64,000 nucleotides of DNA, from assembly GCA_013398055.1 (NCBI GenBank), contig VZRS01009720.1:310001-374000 (forward strand). The letters are read 5' to 3'. Positions 1 through 12,309 of this stretch are shown piece by piece. The first letter of the stretch is position 1; every line of letters begins with the position of its first letter. The position numbers were made by a program, and so were the translations under genes. The notes beneath the pieces were generated by a model, which searched no databases, was not told where the DNA came from, and saw nothing but the letters and a program-made list of their open reading frames with translations. Source of the stretch: Ifrita kowaldi. Lineage: Eukaryota > Chordata > Aves > Passeriformes > Cinclosomatidae.

Positions 1-3000
1 GTCAGTACTGTTTTCATACCTCTGCTACCTGCTCATGACATCTCATGACGGAATTTAACATCTCATGACAGAATTTTTCTAGTGAGTAGGATGGTCCGCA
101 GGGTGGGAACTGGAAAAATAGTTTACAGATGATTTCCTGATGCTATTGTTAAAGGAGTGTGAAAGCTGCAAAGTGACCTTAACTCTTCCCTACCTGTTTT
201 TGTCTCCTCTTTTCTTGTTCCCACCCCCTATGTTAGTCAGGCGTTTATTTTTAGATAAAGAACAGATAAGTAGAACAATCCAGTTCAGGGGAACACATCT
301 TCACCTGTCACCCAGCAGACTGACTGTGACTCCTGTTCATTATGCTGTTGACTATTCAGCAGCGAGCTGATTACCTGGGCCTACCTGAATGGAAGAAAAT
401 ACAGTCTCAGACACCATTTTAAAGAGTTCTTTAGAAGTGAACTGTTGTGCCAGACAGCTCTGGGCAATTCCCTTCCTAGTCCACTGTGTTAAGAGCATTT
501 TTCCTGAACAGAAGCATTAGCAATCCCACAATCCTGAATTGTGCTTTTGTCAGCAGGTTTCAAAGACCTTCAGGATTTCTCCCCCACTCACCAGGTAAAG
601 TGCAAGATGGGTGGGAATTGTATAGGGCTGGCTGACAGAGTGCAGGTCAAGAGGTCCCCACTTTATGTCTATGTGTGGACAAACTTCATAATGGCACAAT
701 ACTGGTGTCCTCTTTCAGAAGGGTCCTTGGAAACATGTTGGTCTCATACTACAGATGGATGAACAACCCTGGTGTGTTAGACTCTTTCCATCATCTTTCT
801 CAGGAGCTTAAAGGCAACTCTCTTGCAGCGTGACAGAAGAGCACAGAGCCTTCATGAAAAAGGAGGAATCTTTCTGTTCTCTGTGGCCTGCCTACAAACA
901 GACTAATTAATTGGGGGCAGTCAGAGCAAAATGAAAATGTCTGCATGCAAACCCTGCCTGCAGGCTTAAAGTGACATTGTGCACATGTAGCCAAAAGGGC
1001 CATGGCACATCTGGTATTTAAAGCAATTATAATACTCTTTAAGTTGAAGTATTTGGAGTTTAGGACTCATCTTGCACATACAAAGTCTAATCTCATCTCA
1101 GGGCAGCTGTGGATCGAAACCAGTCCATAAATAGGTGTACAGCATCCACTAGCAAGATTTAGAACTGTGTGCCCTTTCCAAGAAAGAGATCTTCCTCACA
1201 GTTATCTTCTCGGCCCTCTTCCCCACCAGGAATATCTTAAAAATATAACTACAGCTTCCCTTCTCCCACCACAATAAGACTCCAGTTATGGCTGAGTTTA
1301 TAGGTCAAGTTACTTATGACTGCAAATTTCTGATTAAGGGGAATATCTGATCTGTTTAGAGATATATTTATGTGATAGATGCTAAAGAAAAAGATTATAA
1401 GCAAAAGCCATGTATTACGCTGTGTTCCAATTCAAAACATCACAACCATCAGGTACAACTATCCCAGCTCCCTCTGAAAAAGACTTTGTTAATTCCTGTA
1501 TGTCTGCTTCAGCCCCCACAAGGCAGGCTCTAAAATTCAAACCCATGCCAAAGCAGTAGTCCCAGCTAAAAACTGGGCTTCACTGAGAAGGAGTTCAAAA
1601 CATTTAACAGTGCTTTCTGACACTGCCAGGGCTGAAAATGCGGTGAACTGTGTGAAGAGCTAATTCCTCCACACCTCTGGGAATTCAGCCGTTGCAGTTT
1701 CACTTCTGCTCCTCCTATGCTCTCCAAAGCCCCATGAGAATCATACAGCCTTTGGGCACAGTGCTTACACTTTCAGAGATTACAATCTGAGACAATGAGC
1801 TCTTTGGGAAACAATGGGCTTTTCATTACTGATTGTCCCATATACAGTGCAAGCGCCACAGCACTGGCCCATGACTGACAGACTCTAGGTATGACTGAAT
1901 GACTTAGAAGAAAATAATCAACACCATACAGTGCAGGCTGCAAAGTGTCATGAAAATGCCTACAAAAATATAGTGGCACCTCTCTGTACTTAGCTTGGGT
2001 GGGATGAGAAAAGAAATACCAACACTATTTACAGGAGCAAGATTAATCTGAGTTTACGAAGACAATTTATTTTTGTGGACAGGGGGTATATTAGGTTGTC
2101 TTTTACTTATTTGCTTTAAATAACACTGCCAGAACAGCCTTCTTTGCAATTATTATGCTGCTTCTGCAAAAGGAGTTATGAAAAGTACGTCTCATCATCA
2201 TAGGCCTTAATATTAAGGTAAATGTGGCTCTGTCTTCCAAGAAAGGGATAATGTGCTTAAGAACAAGGGAGATCAAATGATACAGTTTCACAGGATGAAT
2301 ATGAAATAGCATAGCTAAGATTTCAGCAGCTCACCAACTGACTTTGAATCACATTTGTTGCAGAGATCTCAATTTTGTACCCACAACTTAACAGACTGTA
2401 TTTTTTCATTACAAAAAAAACAACATAGTTTTAAGAGCAGTGTAGGTGGCTTTTTTTTTATTTTTTCAGTGGAGCAGACCTTTTGTTTGCATTCTACTTG
2501 TTTGTCTGATTAAATCATTCTGGTATTTCTCTTACACACTGTTATGTAAGTAACCTCTCTTGTCACCGTACTGCAAAATAAGGCTTCTGCAGGTGCTTTG
2601 TAGAGGAACCAAGACCTCTCTAGAAAGATCTGAACATTCTGGAGCAGATTTGAAAATGTCAGAAACAAGAAAAAAAGAGAAGGGAGCTACCAGAAGTTAG
2701 ACAGAACTATCTTATAAGAGAAAAGCAGGTAAGGGAAACACAAATTTCCTGAAACCGTACAACGTTCAGAAATATTTAAGAAACTGAGCTAATTCAGATA
2801 ATAGGAGTTCTGAACTGCAACACCTTAAAATAACACTTCAAGGGGAAGTTAAAAAAAAAAGGCAGCTAGGAAATATATGGCTGTAATTGACAGAAACACC
2901 AGGTAATTAATTATTAAATCACATGCTGTTTGTCAGCTGCAAATGGAAGGCTTCTGCATAATTTAAGACAGTATTTTATATACTATTGAGTCTTCTGCTT

Positions 3001-3474
3001 GACATGTCTAATTTTTATCCATTTATTGCACCCCCTCACAAGAAGGGACACATCCCTGTCTTTGTTCAGTTTTAACACCTGACTTCACATATTTACAAGC
3101 AGTTACATGTTTATTTTCTAGAAATATAATTCTGTATTCCCATTCAGAGTTGTTCTACTCCCTCCCCCCCAAACAGCCCCAGTGAGGCCCCTATTAGCAG
3201 AAAAAAGAGACAACAATGTACAAAACAGAACTGGAAGCTTACTTAAAAGAGACACTATCATCATTCATAAAAATATACTAACCAGAACTGTCTTCCTGAA
3301 GCATTATCCATGCCAGGTCATACTTCAAACTGGTACCTTTCAGGTTCACATTATATTGTTTTTATTCACACCTAGGTGCAAAGATCCTCAATTCTGCTAG
3401 GCCAGGTCAAAGTGTACATACCACTGCTATTTTCCAACCCAAACAAGCTCAACAAGTTTTTTTTGCACACTTAC
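1..3474 (-). other. LDB3: LDB3 intron downstream of first coding exon (partial)
   Basis: On the minus strand this lies after the splice donor that closes the first coding exon of LDB3. I looked for the reverse complement of the next PDZ exon (the ITPGSKAAQ...DLVVAIDG part known from LDB3) and did not find it, so the next exon should lie left of the window. The stretch is unique, moderately AT-rich sequence. The only local structure seen is a short direct repeat of the word atctcatgac with a following gaattt near positions 39-76. Small ORFs here show no family resemblance. Confidence 0.6.
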
Positions 3475-3567
3475 TCTGGAGATGGTCAAGGGCATGTTGA
3501 AGTCCTTGCCCCCTTGCAGTCGGAAGCCCCACGGTCCAGGTCCACTCAGGGTCACACTGTAGGCCAT
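3475..3567 (-). CDS. LDB3: LDB3 first coding exon, start of PDZ domain
   Basis: The exon encodes 31 residues beginning MAYSVTLSGPGPWGFRLQGG and ending NMPLTISR. This is the N-terminus of the LDB3/ZASP/Cypher PDZ domain; the PWGF carboxylate-binding loop is at residues 12-15. The wording SVTLxGPGPWGFRLQGGKDFNMPLTISR fits LDB3 better than PDLIM5 or PDLIM7, whose N-termini differ. LDB3 is a sarcomeric Z-disc scaffold whose PDZ domain binds alpha-actinin. The ATG at 3567 is preceded by a purine-rich context (ACAAAATGG). The exon closes with a consensus donor GTAAGT at 3474-3469, in phase 0. The rest of the gene is outside the window. Gene identity is highly likely; the exact start rests on family knowledge. 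Confidence 0.93.
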
Positions 3568-3599
3568 TTTGTACGGCTTTCACAGGCAGCAACAGGGCA
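3568..3599 (-). other. LDB3: LDB3 5'UTR part of the first coding exon
   Basis: On the minus strand a pyrimidine-rich tract followed by TGTCCTGCAG forms a good 3' splice acceptor ending at 3600. That would make the exon begin at 3599 and leave 32 untranslated bases before the ATG. The acceptor implies at least one upstream non-coding exon, as known for mammalian LDB3. The boundary is inferred from splice-site shape only. Confidence 0.6.
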
Positions 3600-6500
3600 C
3601 TGCAGGACAGAAGGACGGGGCAGACAGAAAAAAGTGTGAAAAAACAGAATGAGAACAGGGAAGGGTTTTACATAACGAAAGCAATTCTCTCTCTGCCTTG
3701 CCTGCTCAGTCGTGCTCTGATACCACCTAAGAATAGATGGGAGCTATAATGCAGATGCTGATATCCCAGCTGAGTAGGGCCCATAAAAGGTTTGTAACCA
3801 GACACCTACTATGCAAAGACTTCATGACTCAGAGGTCTAATATAGTCCCTAGGGAAGGGGACAGATCTTTCTAGGCTCCTCGAGCCCCTCATGCTGCTCA
3901 GTCGCTTTATGGACAAAACACATGTTTTAATAAAACAAGCAAACAAAATCCCATGCTAAAATCCCAAACACCCAAGTCTCTTCACTAACCTGTTAACAGC
4001 TACAAAGCCATTTTTAAATTCTGCTTCAGCACCCATGTTTCTTGCACTGTGACATATATTACAAGTTCCTTCTACATGGATCTTTCCATATGTAGCAGAA
4101 AATGCACCAAGAAAGTGCTTACCTTCTTTTGCAATGGTTTGTTAAACTAAAAAATGTACCTACTACATGCATTTAGCATCACCAAAAAAAAAAAAAATCA
4201 CGTTTGGCTCTTGGTTCCACAGCCCTTGCTTTCTCTAGGAAAAATTAACATTTATTCTTTCTGAATGCAGAAAGATGTACCAGGGGATACTTCCAATCAG
4301 CATTTAATTTCTGTGACAAAAGCCTAGTTTCACTATATACCTGTTTTGTCATTTCAATACAAGTCTTCTAAAGGTGTGACACTTAAAGGCTAAGAATAGA
4401 AATAGTTAGCTAACTGCTTCCTTAATTAATTTCTTGATTTTTTTCATAGTTTACATTCCAGTACTTAGGTGTTCCAAAAAACTATAGCCCTTGTTCAGTA
4501 ATGCTGGATAGCATTTCTGCCTTAGATTGGAAATTGCTAAAATACAGAGGGCATGAGGGAGGAAAGAAGCTGTTGGCAGAACTATAGAAAAAACCAGAAA
4601 GTTTCTGCTCTCAGGGTAAAGCTACAAACATCAAATAATGCTGATCCCTTTCAAATCATTAATTTGTGCAGGACCTGCAGAACCCCTCTCCTGTATGTTC
4701 ACAGCATTTATCCTCCTTTATCTTCTGGTTAGAAAGAAACTGCCATTATATTAAAAAAAGGGGGGGTGGGAATAATGGGTTCTACTTTGATAATCAAAAA
4801 GACAAGCAAATGCACCCAATGCACTAGAGTGAGGCAGCTCAGCTTGAACATTGATAATGGGTCACCCTGCCAATGCACCTACCTTAAAACATGATAAACA
4901 CCTGATGACAAAACAGCAGAGAGCAAACACTACCAGGAACTCTGTCTTTATCTAAGGAGATTGTCGATAATTTCTCAAAACATGAAGCAATAAAAGTTTC
5001 TGTCTAGCATTCACAGTGCCAGAAAAGCCATTTGTACAAGGGAATAATTAATCTCTGCATAGGCATTAGACTAAACCATATAACCCTATCTTTTAGCCAG
5101 AGGTCCACATTAAACCACAGCAATTCACACAGATTTAAATAAAAGTTACACTAAGCCAGCAGAACTGGCCACAACCAAAACTAAAGCAAATAGCAAGACA
5201 CAGCTTGACAAGACTGTAGGGTTTTGATGTCTCACAAATAACCTCAAAGGTACATTTACATTAAGAGTATTTATAACCTGTCCTCTCTGAGTCCAGAACC
5301 ACTGATGTTTGGATGATGACTTTGAGAAGAGACAAAACTGACTTGTTGGACTTAAAATGGCAGAGTTTCCTGGCCTGCCAGTTTATCTAGCACTGGATTT
5401 TTGTTTTTTTTAAGACAGCCACACGCACACACAAAAGTTTGAACATATATTCTCATTGTACTATTCCTTTTACTTTTCCTAGGAATTCACTGCTGTTTTT
5501 AGTGCCCTTTCTTGGCTCCATTTCAAGGGTTCAGGAAAACAGAATAAAACCAGGAATAAGATAAACATAACAAGTCATTGCTTCACTACTAAAGACAGTA
5601 TCACATAAATAACTATTAGAAGAAAGGCTACAGTTTTATGGACTGTGAATTCTGTGCATGTTACCTTCCCACACCTAAATCTTCAGTCATTTGTGTAAAA
5701 AAAAAGGGAGGGAAACAAAACCCAGAACAGAATAAAACCACACAACAAACTGAACAGAGCTAAGCATTAAGAAACAGAGAAGCTGTTTAATCAAACGCTA
5801 CGTGCTTCTGTCCTACTTTCACATCTACAACATGCCATTTGCCTATCAGTTAGGACATCTGAAAGGATCTGAGAGATCCTTCAGGTTGAGCAGTGTGCTA
5901 AGAAACCAGAGTGGGCATCTCATTAGGGGCTCTGTCATTTGAATGAAATGTTAAACTGAGGTCACTTGTTCCTACTCCTTTGGTTTCCATCCATGTCTGC
6001 ACGAATGTTCAGCATAGCTTGGCATTTTTAAAAGGAAAGTGTAGAGAATATGCCAGCGCCCTGGCCAGCATTCTCCTTCAACACATCAGCACCACAGCTC
6101 TTTCATGTGTCAGTACTATTGCTACCAGGTGCAATTTGGAGAAAGAATATTCCAGTTTTCTGTCTCTAGGCCTCCCTAAGTCCTTTCCCTCTCCTGTGTC
6201 TGTATCCCCTCTGCCTGCCTGAAGAAAGCTCTGCTCCTAATAATGAAGTTAAAATGCTACAGGAAGCTCATGCTGTAGTCACAGCTCCATTTGTTAGGGA
6301 CAGTCAGCACAGGTCTCACCTACAGACTTTCAGTACTATCAGTCTCTCAATAAAAAACCTGGTGATCCACCCAGATGGCCATTTCAACCCTGCCCTGTTT
6401 CCAAAGGTGAGACATCAGTGCAGCAGGTACAGTGCCACCACAGCTACCAGCACAAACCTCAGCAAAACCTTCTGGGAAACCAGAAGCTGAAATAAACTGT

Positions 6501-9500
6501 ATATACATAACTGGCAACTTCCTTGTTTTTCAGAGGCTTGTGATGTTTAGATTAGGTTTTAAGTTGCTTTACATAACTGCCTGCTAGTCTGTTTCAAAAA
6601 TAATTTTTATTTGTTCAGATAATAGTAGTTTGTTTCTCACGGTGTGCCTTCTTCCCTGCATTCTATGGCTATGTCAAAATCCATGACTTGCTTAAAGCTC
6701 TCTCCCTTCAGAGAGAAGCTATGCTGAGTGCTGAGTCAGATGAGGTCACTGATGTAAGGAGTGACATTTAAACAAAAAACATATTCCAGGAGCAGGGTGA
6801 CATTTTCTCTACACGTATCAAACCAGAGGATTGTCCAGAGCTCACCAGGCATCCCCCCAGCTGCCCCCCAAGCTATTCCCAGCTGACTGATGGGAACAGT
6901 TGCGAGGAAGCTGGATGGGTACCAAGCAGAGGAGAGTGCCACCACCTCCAGCAAATACCTCTGAGTCTGAGCAGAGCTGTCCTTCCACAACTCCAGCAGA
7001 GATGTTACACCAGCGGAAACAATTCACATGTGCTAGGAGACCATGCTGTGCCTGTTACAGTGAACTGACTTCGGGAGAGCTACAACTGCGTGCTCCAGAG
7101 TGCACGGACATTAGGTGAATGAAATAAAAGCCTCTAGTGTCAATGCTAAATTAAGGTGGAAGGAAACAAGTAATGGAAATTCCAATTGTTAAAGTCGGTA
7201 CTACATGAAGCTGGCCACATTAGTCAGGGGTTATATTTTAGCTGCTGTGGTAGATGTGCGCACAGGGGAGACTTGAATTACGGTTACTGCAGCAACAAGG
7301 TTGTATCATTTGGATCATCAAGGATTTCAGATGTGGATTGCTTGAGAGTTTGACTTCTGAGCTGCAATAGACTATGAATCTCTGGTACATAAAAAGATAC
7401 ATATAAGGTCATAGTTTCTATGTTTTATGTTCAGGCAAATGAGAGATTTGCAATGCATAGGAATAAACTATCATTTCCTCTTTAATAGAAAGATGTTCAA
7501 CAAGCGGGATGGACTTTCCTTTAGAAAAAACAAACAAAAAAACCAACCAACCAAAAAAACAAAACCAAAAAAACCCAAGCAAAAAGATTGTCTTTCTTTC
7601 AGTCTCCCTCACCTGAGGGAGTGGCAGTACAAGAAGGCAGCTTTATGACAAACACACCCTTTTTGTCCCATGGATTCCTGCACTGTCCCCAGCACAATTA
7701 TCTACAGTCCTTCAGAAGAGTGGGAAAGCAAGGGGAATGGAGCCTTTGAAGAAACTACTCCCTAGACACACGCATGAAGAAAACCCAAGCTTTGAATCAG
7801 TTGTCCAATATATGCAATCCTAGAGTTTTCCAAAGTTTTGAATCAACCCAATGTTAAGCACATTTCACATGAAATCAACAGCTGTATTTGGGGACTGATC
7901 TTCACTGTCATCCCCAGGACAGAATAGTACGTATTTACTACATATTAGCTAAGCAGTGCTAAGAAATTTGAAACTGACACATTAGAGATGGAAAAACTTT
8001 TAGCTCTGAATTCCTACCTTGCCAGTGACAAACTGAAAACACAAGTAATTACCAAGAGCAAAGATATTTTTCCCCACAAATTCAGCAAAAGTTCAATATT
8101 GCTTCCAACGTAGACTATTCTGCAAAAGAGCTCGTTGCAATCTCCTTTCCTTCACTGCTGAACTCTGAACTAAGTTGAGCTAATTCTACTTGTACTTCCA
8201 TGTACAGCTTTGTTTCACCTATTCATTAAAAATCCTTCAGTTCTCACAGACCTTAGGATTTCTGAACTCCTTTTAGCCCCTTTATCAAGCTGTCCTATGT
8301 CCTAATCTTTCTCAAGAAGCTAGATTTTCCACCACACTTGGTTTCACCACATTCTGCTTTGTCAATACCTTACTAAGACTGTGCTTTGTGGATTCCAGAA
8401 AAAGCCCATAATGCTGGGCAGATATGCTCAAGCAATAAAATGATAGAATATTATCTTCCCTCTCTATAACATAATGCCTTCAGAAATGCAGGTCAAATGT
8501 TTCCTGTTTGCTGCTGCCAGTATTACTTCACCAATTAACCCAATTTGCTATCTACCCCTCCCTCTAGATCCTTCACCATGACTGCTTTCACCTTTACAAA
8601 AAAACCCCTGTATTTCACACTTTTTTCCTCTACTACATGGCCTTTTTTTTCCTGCACCGACCTCCTTTAACTACCATAAAAGATATGGTATACAACACAG
8701 TTTAGTCAGAATTAAACTTTAAAAGACTTGAAGATTTTTTGGTAACTATGTTAAACTGGAAACCTGTAGAGAGACAGATTCACCATGAAAGGGAAGGGGA
8801 AGATACCTCTCCAGAGTGTTTGTGAAGATTTAAGAGTATGCTAGTAAGTTCTCATCTGACCAGCTTTTCAGTCATTGTTTTTAAAGACACTCCCTAAACT
8901 ATGTAATACTTAAGACTTCCTCGGCACTTACCTTCCCATGATAAGAAAATTTCTTCTTTTAAGGTAAAGAACACCTAAACACCTGTTGTTTTAACCATGC
9001 CGTGTTTATAAATGTAACCACAGCACTTAGGTTACCAGCTTCAGGTGAGAAAAATGAGTCAACAGCAGCAAACTGCATTAAAACGCAGGGCTCAGCTTCT
9101 AACACGTGTACTTGAGGCAGAAAAAGAAGTCTGCAAAACGTGTTGCAGTTCAGTTTTCACTGTTATTCTCCAACTCCGGGCTGAAACCGGGAATGTTTAC
9201 AGCAATCCTGTGACTACCGTAATTTGTGCCTTGCTGCAGGGGAGCCTAACTGACTATCTGGCCTCAGGAAAGAGAAAACTGGAGTGAAAAAAATCCAAAC
9301 AAACCCAAAGACACCACCGTCAGCTCCACAGAGACCAGGGGCTGAGCTCTGACAGCGAGGTCACAAGACCTCTTACAGCTCAGGCTTTGCCTCCTGACTG
9401 CCCGAGCAAGGTCTGGCACAGCGCGGGGAGCGCACAACGAGGCTTACGAGAAGGATCCTGTGCCGTCAGTGTCATTTGGCCATCGCAGATTCCTCAGGGA

Positions 9501-9593
9501 TCACCACAGCACGCTGATGTAGCGGTGCGCCCATAAGCACAAGGGTGCAAGATAACTAAGCAGCCTCGCAAAAGTTACACTTCAGCCTCGCCT
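3600..9593 (-). other. LDB3: LDB3 5' intron (inferred)
   Basis: Sequence between the inferred non-coding first exon near 9.6 kb and the coding exon at 3.5 kb. I saw no exon with family resemblance on either strand. It holds a poly-A run at 4184-4197 and an A/C-rich tract at 7524-7586. Many short ORFs occur but none has coding character. Intron status depends on the promoter really lying in the CpG island at 9.6-10.5 kb. Confidence 0.5.
7524..7586. repeat. A/C-rich low-complexity tract
   Basis: About 60 bases composed almost only of A and C on the plus strand, with units such as AACCAACC and AAAAAAAC. Overlapping ORFs here are artefacts of composition. Similar tracts occur at 21.1 kb, 47.4 kb and, in the opposite sense, 59.7 kb. 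Confidence 0.85.
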
Positions 9594-9820
9594 ACTTACT
9601 TCTGCCTTCCCAGTAAGGGCTCTCCGCGGTTTAATTTTCCACTACAGACACGCTGTAGCCGCGGCGCGACCCACCTTGCCCGCTCGCAGTGTCTCGCTCA
9701 GCGGTACCTCCGCGCCGAGCAGCCGCCCACCAGCACCTCCGGCCGCGCAGCGCTACCCGGGCCGCGCCGGGCGGGTCCCGCCCTCGCGGGAGCCGGGGCT
9801 GCCGCACCCACGGACATCGC
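8673..9820 (+). repeat. first copy of a 1,148-bp near-identical direct duplication
   Basis: This segment reappears at 10812-11959 with a constant offset of 2,139 and no indel. By eye I found two transitions between the copies: T at 9198 versus C at 11337, and A at 9755 versus G at 11894. This copy is continuous with its surroundings and is taken as the real locus. Confidence 0.95.
9594..9600 (-). other. LDB3: candidate splice donor of LDB3 non-coding exon 1
   Basis: On the minus strand the edge of the CpG island reads GGAAGGCAGAA followed by GTAAGTAGG. The donor occupies 9599-9594 and the putative exon would end at 9600. It is a full-consensus donor at the position expected for a non-coding first exon leaving the island. 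The same site appears again at about 11733-11739 in the duplicated contig copy. No transcript evidence is available, so this is a candidate only. Confidence 0.4.
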
Positions 9821-10470
9821 CCCCGCAGCCAGAGGGCAGCCGCGACCGGGGTGGAGGGGAGCGCTGAGCCACCCGCCCGCCCCCGTGGCGAGAGAAGAGC
9901 CGCTGCCCCGCAGGTGCAGCCTTTAAAGCACCCGGGCTGCCGGGAGCACCGCGCTGAGGGAGCCGGCCGCTCCCCGTCCCGCCGCGAGGGGGCGCTGGGC
10001 GGGCGAGGCGGCGCGGGTGGGGATTTGCCTCAGGCGGTGGCGCAGGGACCCATCCGCAAGCAGCCGCTACCGGCGGCGTGTAAATATCCGAGTTTGGGCC
10101 GAGATCACCTCGGGGCCGCGGTGGCAGAGCGGGAAGGTGACACAGAGCTGTGGGGAGCGGTTCGGCCGAGCGCCGGGGCAGCAGGTATCCCGGGGGGCGG
10201 GCGTTCCGCGTCTGAGCCCTCGGGGAAGGATGTGAGGGATGAAATGGCGGCGGGAGCGGGGGGGCTGCGCCCGCGGGTGGGACCAGGAACGCTCTGGAAA
10301 GCGGCGAGGCCGGCCGGGAGGGGCTGCTGTCCTGCCCAAGTTCAGCAAAAGCTCTTGAGGTTGTGCGTTAATGCTGTGCGGGCTTGGAGCCCGCAGCCTT
10401 CGGCCCCTTCGCTCACCGCCTGCTGCCTTCAGCCCCTTCGCTCGCCGCCGGAACACGAGTGAGAACGGTG
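9640..10470 (-). promoter_or_regulatory. LDB3: CpG island, probable LDB3 promoter
   Basis: A sharp rise in G+C with dense CpG dinucleotides and several GC boxes (GGGCGGG-like words, for example near 9765, 9995 and 10195), set in otherwise AT-rich DNA. It sits about 6 kb upstream of the LDB3 coding start, on the correct side for a minus-strand gene, and a consensus donor leaves it toward LDB3. No TATA box was identified with confidence. Long open frames inside it on both strands result from the lack of AT-rich stop codons and are not called as genes. The start site and direction cannot be fixed from sequence alone. Confidence 0.6.
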
Positions 10471-10810
10471 GTTTCATTCACTGACCCGTAGGAAAAGTGG
10501 AAGCGAGGTTGTTTTCCCCCACTGATTCACTGGCGTTGATAAGCAGCGGTCGTTTTAATTAAGTGCAAAAGTTAAAACGACGTCCCGAGAGGAGACAAAA
10601 GGTTTGGAAGACAAAAAATGCAGAACGAACAATTTAATTGCCCACCAGGATACTGATGCTGAGATGATTTAAGAGATTGAGCCTTGTGGTGCCTTCACAT
10701 GGTCCTGCTGAGTCCTGTCAAGGACCAGGCAGCCCGCTCCATACATCCCTCTATTCAGCAGTTCTGTTTGGTTTGCTTGTTTGGCTTTTTATGTTATGCT
10801 CCCCAAAGTA

Positions 10811-10811
10811 N
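10811..10811. other. assembly gap (single N)
   Basis: A lone N joins the end of one contig (ending ccccaaagta) to sequence that jumps back to the equivalent of position 8673. A one-base gap of this kind marks an unresolved contig junction and not biology. Confidence 0.95.
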
Positions 10812-11959
10812 ACCATAAAAGATATGGTATACAACACAGTTTAGTCAGAATTAAACTTTAAAAGACTTGAAGATTTTTTGGTAACTATGTTAAACTGGAA
10901 ACCTGTAGAGAGACAGATTCACCATGAAAGGGAAGGGGAAGATACCTCTCCAGAGTGTTTGTGAAGATTTAAGAGTATGCTAGTAAGTTCTCATCTGACC
11001 AGCTTTTCAGTCATTGTTTTTAAAGACACTCCCTAAACTATGTAATACTTAAGACTTCCTCGGCACTTACCTTCCCATGATAAGAAAATTTCTTCTTTTA
11101 AGGTAAAGAACACCTAAACACCTGTTGTTTTAACCATGCCGTGTTTATAAATGTAACCACAGCACTTAGGTTACCAGCTTCAGGTGAGAAAAATGAGTCA
11201 ACAGCAGCAAACTGCATTAAAACGCAGGGCTCAGCTTCTAACACGTGTACTTGAGGCAGAAAAAGAAGTCTGCAAAACGTGTTGCAGTTCAGTTTTCACT
11301 GTTATTCTCCAACTCCGGGCTGAAACCGGGAATGTTCACAGCAATCCTGTGACTACCGTAATTTGTGCCTTGCTGCAGGGGAGCCTAACTGACTATCTGG
11401 CCTCAGGAAAGAGAAAACTGGAGTGAAAAAAATCCAAACAAACCCAAAGACACCACCGTCAGCTCCACAGAGACCAGGGGCTGAGCTCTGACAGCGAGGT
11501 CACAAGACCTCTTACAGCTCAGGCTTTGCCTCCTGACTGCCCGAGCAAGGTCTGGCACAGCGCGGGGAGCGCACAACGAGGCTTACGAGAAGGATCCTGT
11601 GCCGTCAGTGTCATTTGGCCATCGCAGATTCCTCAGGGATCACCACAGCACGCTGATGTAGCGGTGCGCCCATAAGCACAAGGGTGCAAGATAACTAAGC
11701 AGCCTCGCAAAAGTTACACTTCAGCCTCGCCTACTTACTTCTGCCTTCCCAGTAAGGGCTCTCCGCGGTTTAATTTTCCACTACAGACACGCTGTAGCCG
11801 CGGCGCGACCCACCTTGCCCGCTCGCAGTGTCTCGCTCAGCGGTACCTCCGCGCCGAGCAGCCGCCCACCAGCACCTCCGGCCGCGCAGCGCTGCCCGGG
11901 CCGCGCCGGGCGGGTCCCGCCCTCGCGGGAGCCGGGGCTGCCGCACCCACGGACATCGC
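10812..11959 (+). repeat. duplicate contig copy of 8673-9820 (probable haplotig)
   Basis: It matches 8673-9820 base for base apart from two transitions, and is bounded by single Ns on both sides (10811 and 11960). The two differences in 1,148 bp are at the level expected of alleles. The simplest reading is a second-haplotype contig placed in tandem by the assembler. It carries a second apparent copy of part of the LDB3 CpG island and of the candidate donor, which should not be counted as real. Confidence 0.9.
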
Positions 11960-11960
11960 N
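11960..11960. other. assembly gap (single N)
   Basis: The second lone N. After it the sequence restarts at the equivalent of 10556, showing that the following contig overlaps the one ending at 10810. Confidence 0.95.
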
Positions 11961-12215
11961 TAATTAAGTGCAAAAGTTAAAACGACGTCCCGAGAGGAGA
12001 CAAAAGGTTTGGAAGACAAAAAATGCAGAACGAACAATTTAATTGCCCACCAGGATACTGATGCTGAGATGATTTAAGAGATTGAGCCTTGTGGTGCCTT
12101 CACATGGTCCTGCTGAGTCCTGTCAAGGACCAGGCAGCCCGCTCCATACATCCCTCTATTCAGCAGTTCTGTTTGGTTTGCTTGTTTGGCTTTTTATGTT
12201 ATGCTCCCCAAAGTA
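11961..12215 (+). repeat. 255-bp unmerged contig overlap, repeats 10556-10810
   Basis: It appears identical to 10556-10810 with a constant offset of 1,405, ending exactly at the last base before the first N (ccccaaagta). Novel sequence resumes at 12216. The true locus is therefore most simply 1-10810 joined to 12216 onward, with 1,405 bp of the window artificial. Confidence 0.92.
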
Positions 12216-12277
12216 TCCTGCAGAAAGTCAGCTGTTTCCTCAGTGCAATGAGAGACCCACTGCTTTATGAGTTTGTT

Positions 12278-12307
12278 AAAAAAAAAAAAAATTTAAAAAA
12301 AAAAAAA
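12278..12307. repeat. poly-A tract with TTT interruption
   Basis: Fourteen A, then TTT, then thirteen A, just left of a GC-rich block. Such tracts are hard to sequence and may have contributed to the broken assembly close by. Confidence 0.9.
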
Positions 12308-12309
12308 GC

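Noticed and set aside
9045..9287. 80-codon ORF present in two nearly identical copies (also 11184-11426)
   Set aside because: The apparent conservation comes from the assembly duplication. The frame starts at GTG, has no recognisable domain, and one of the copy differences changes an amino acid.
9689..10462. 257-codon plus-strand open frame
   Set aside because: It lies wholly in a CpG island where stop codons are rare, overlaps similar open frames on the other strand, begins at a non-ATG codon and has low-complexity Arg/Pro/Gly/Ala composition.
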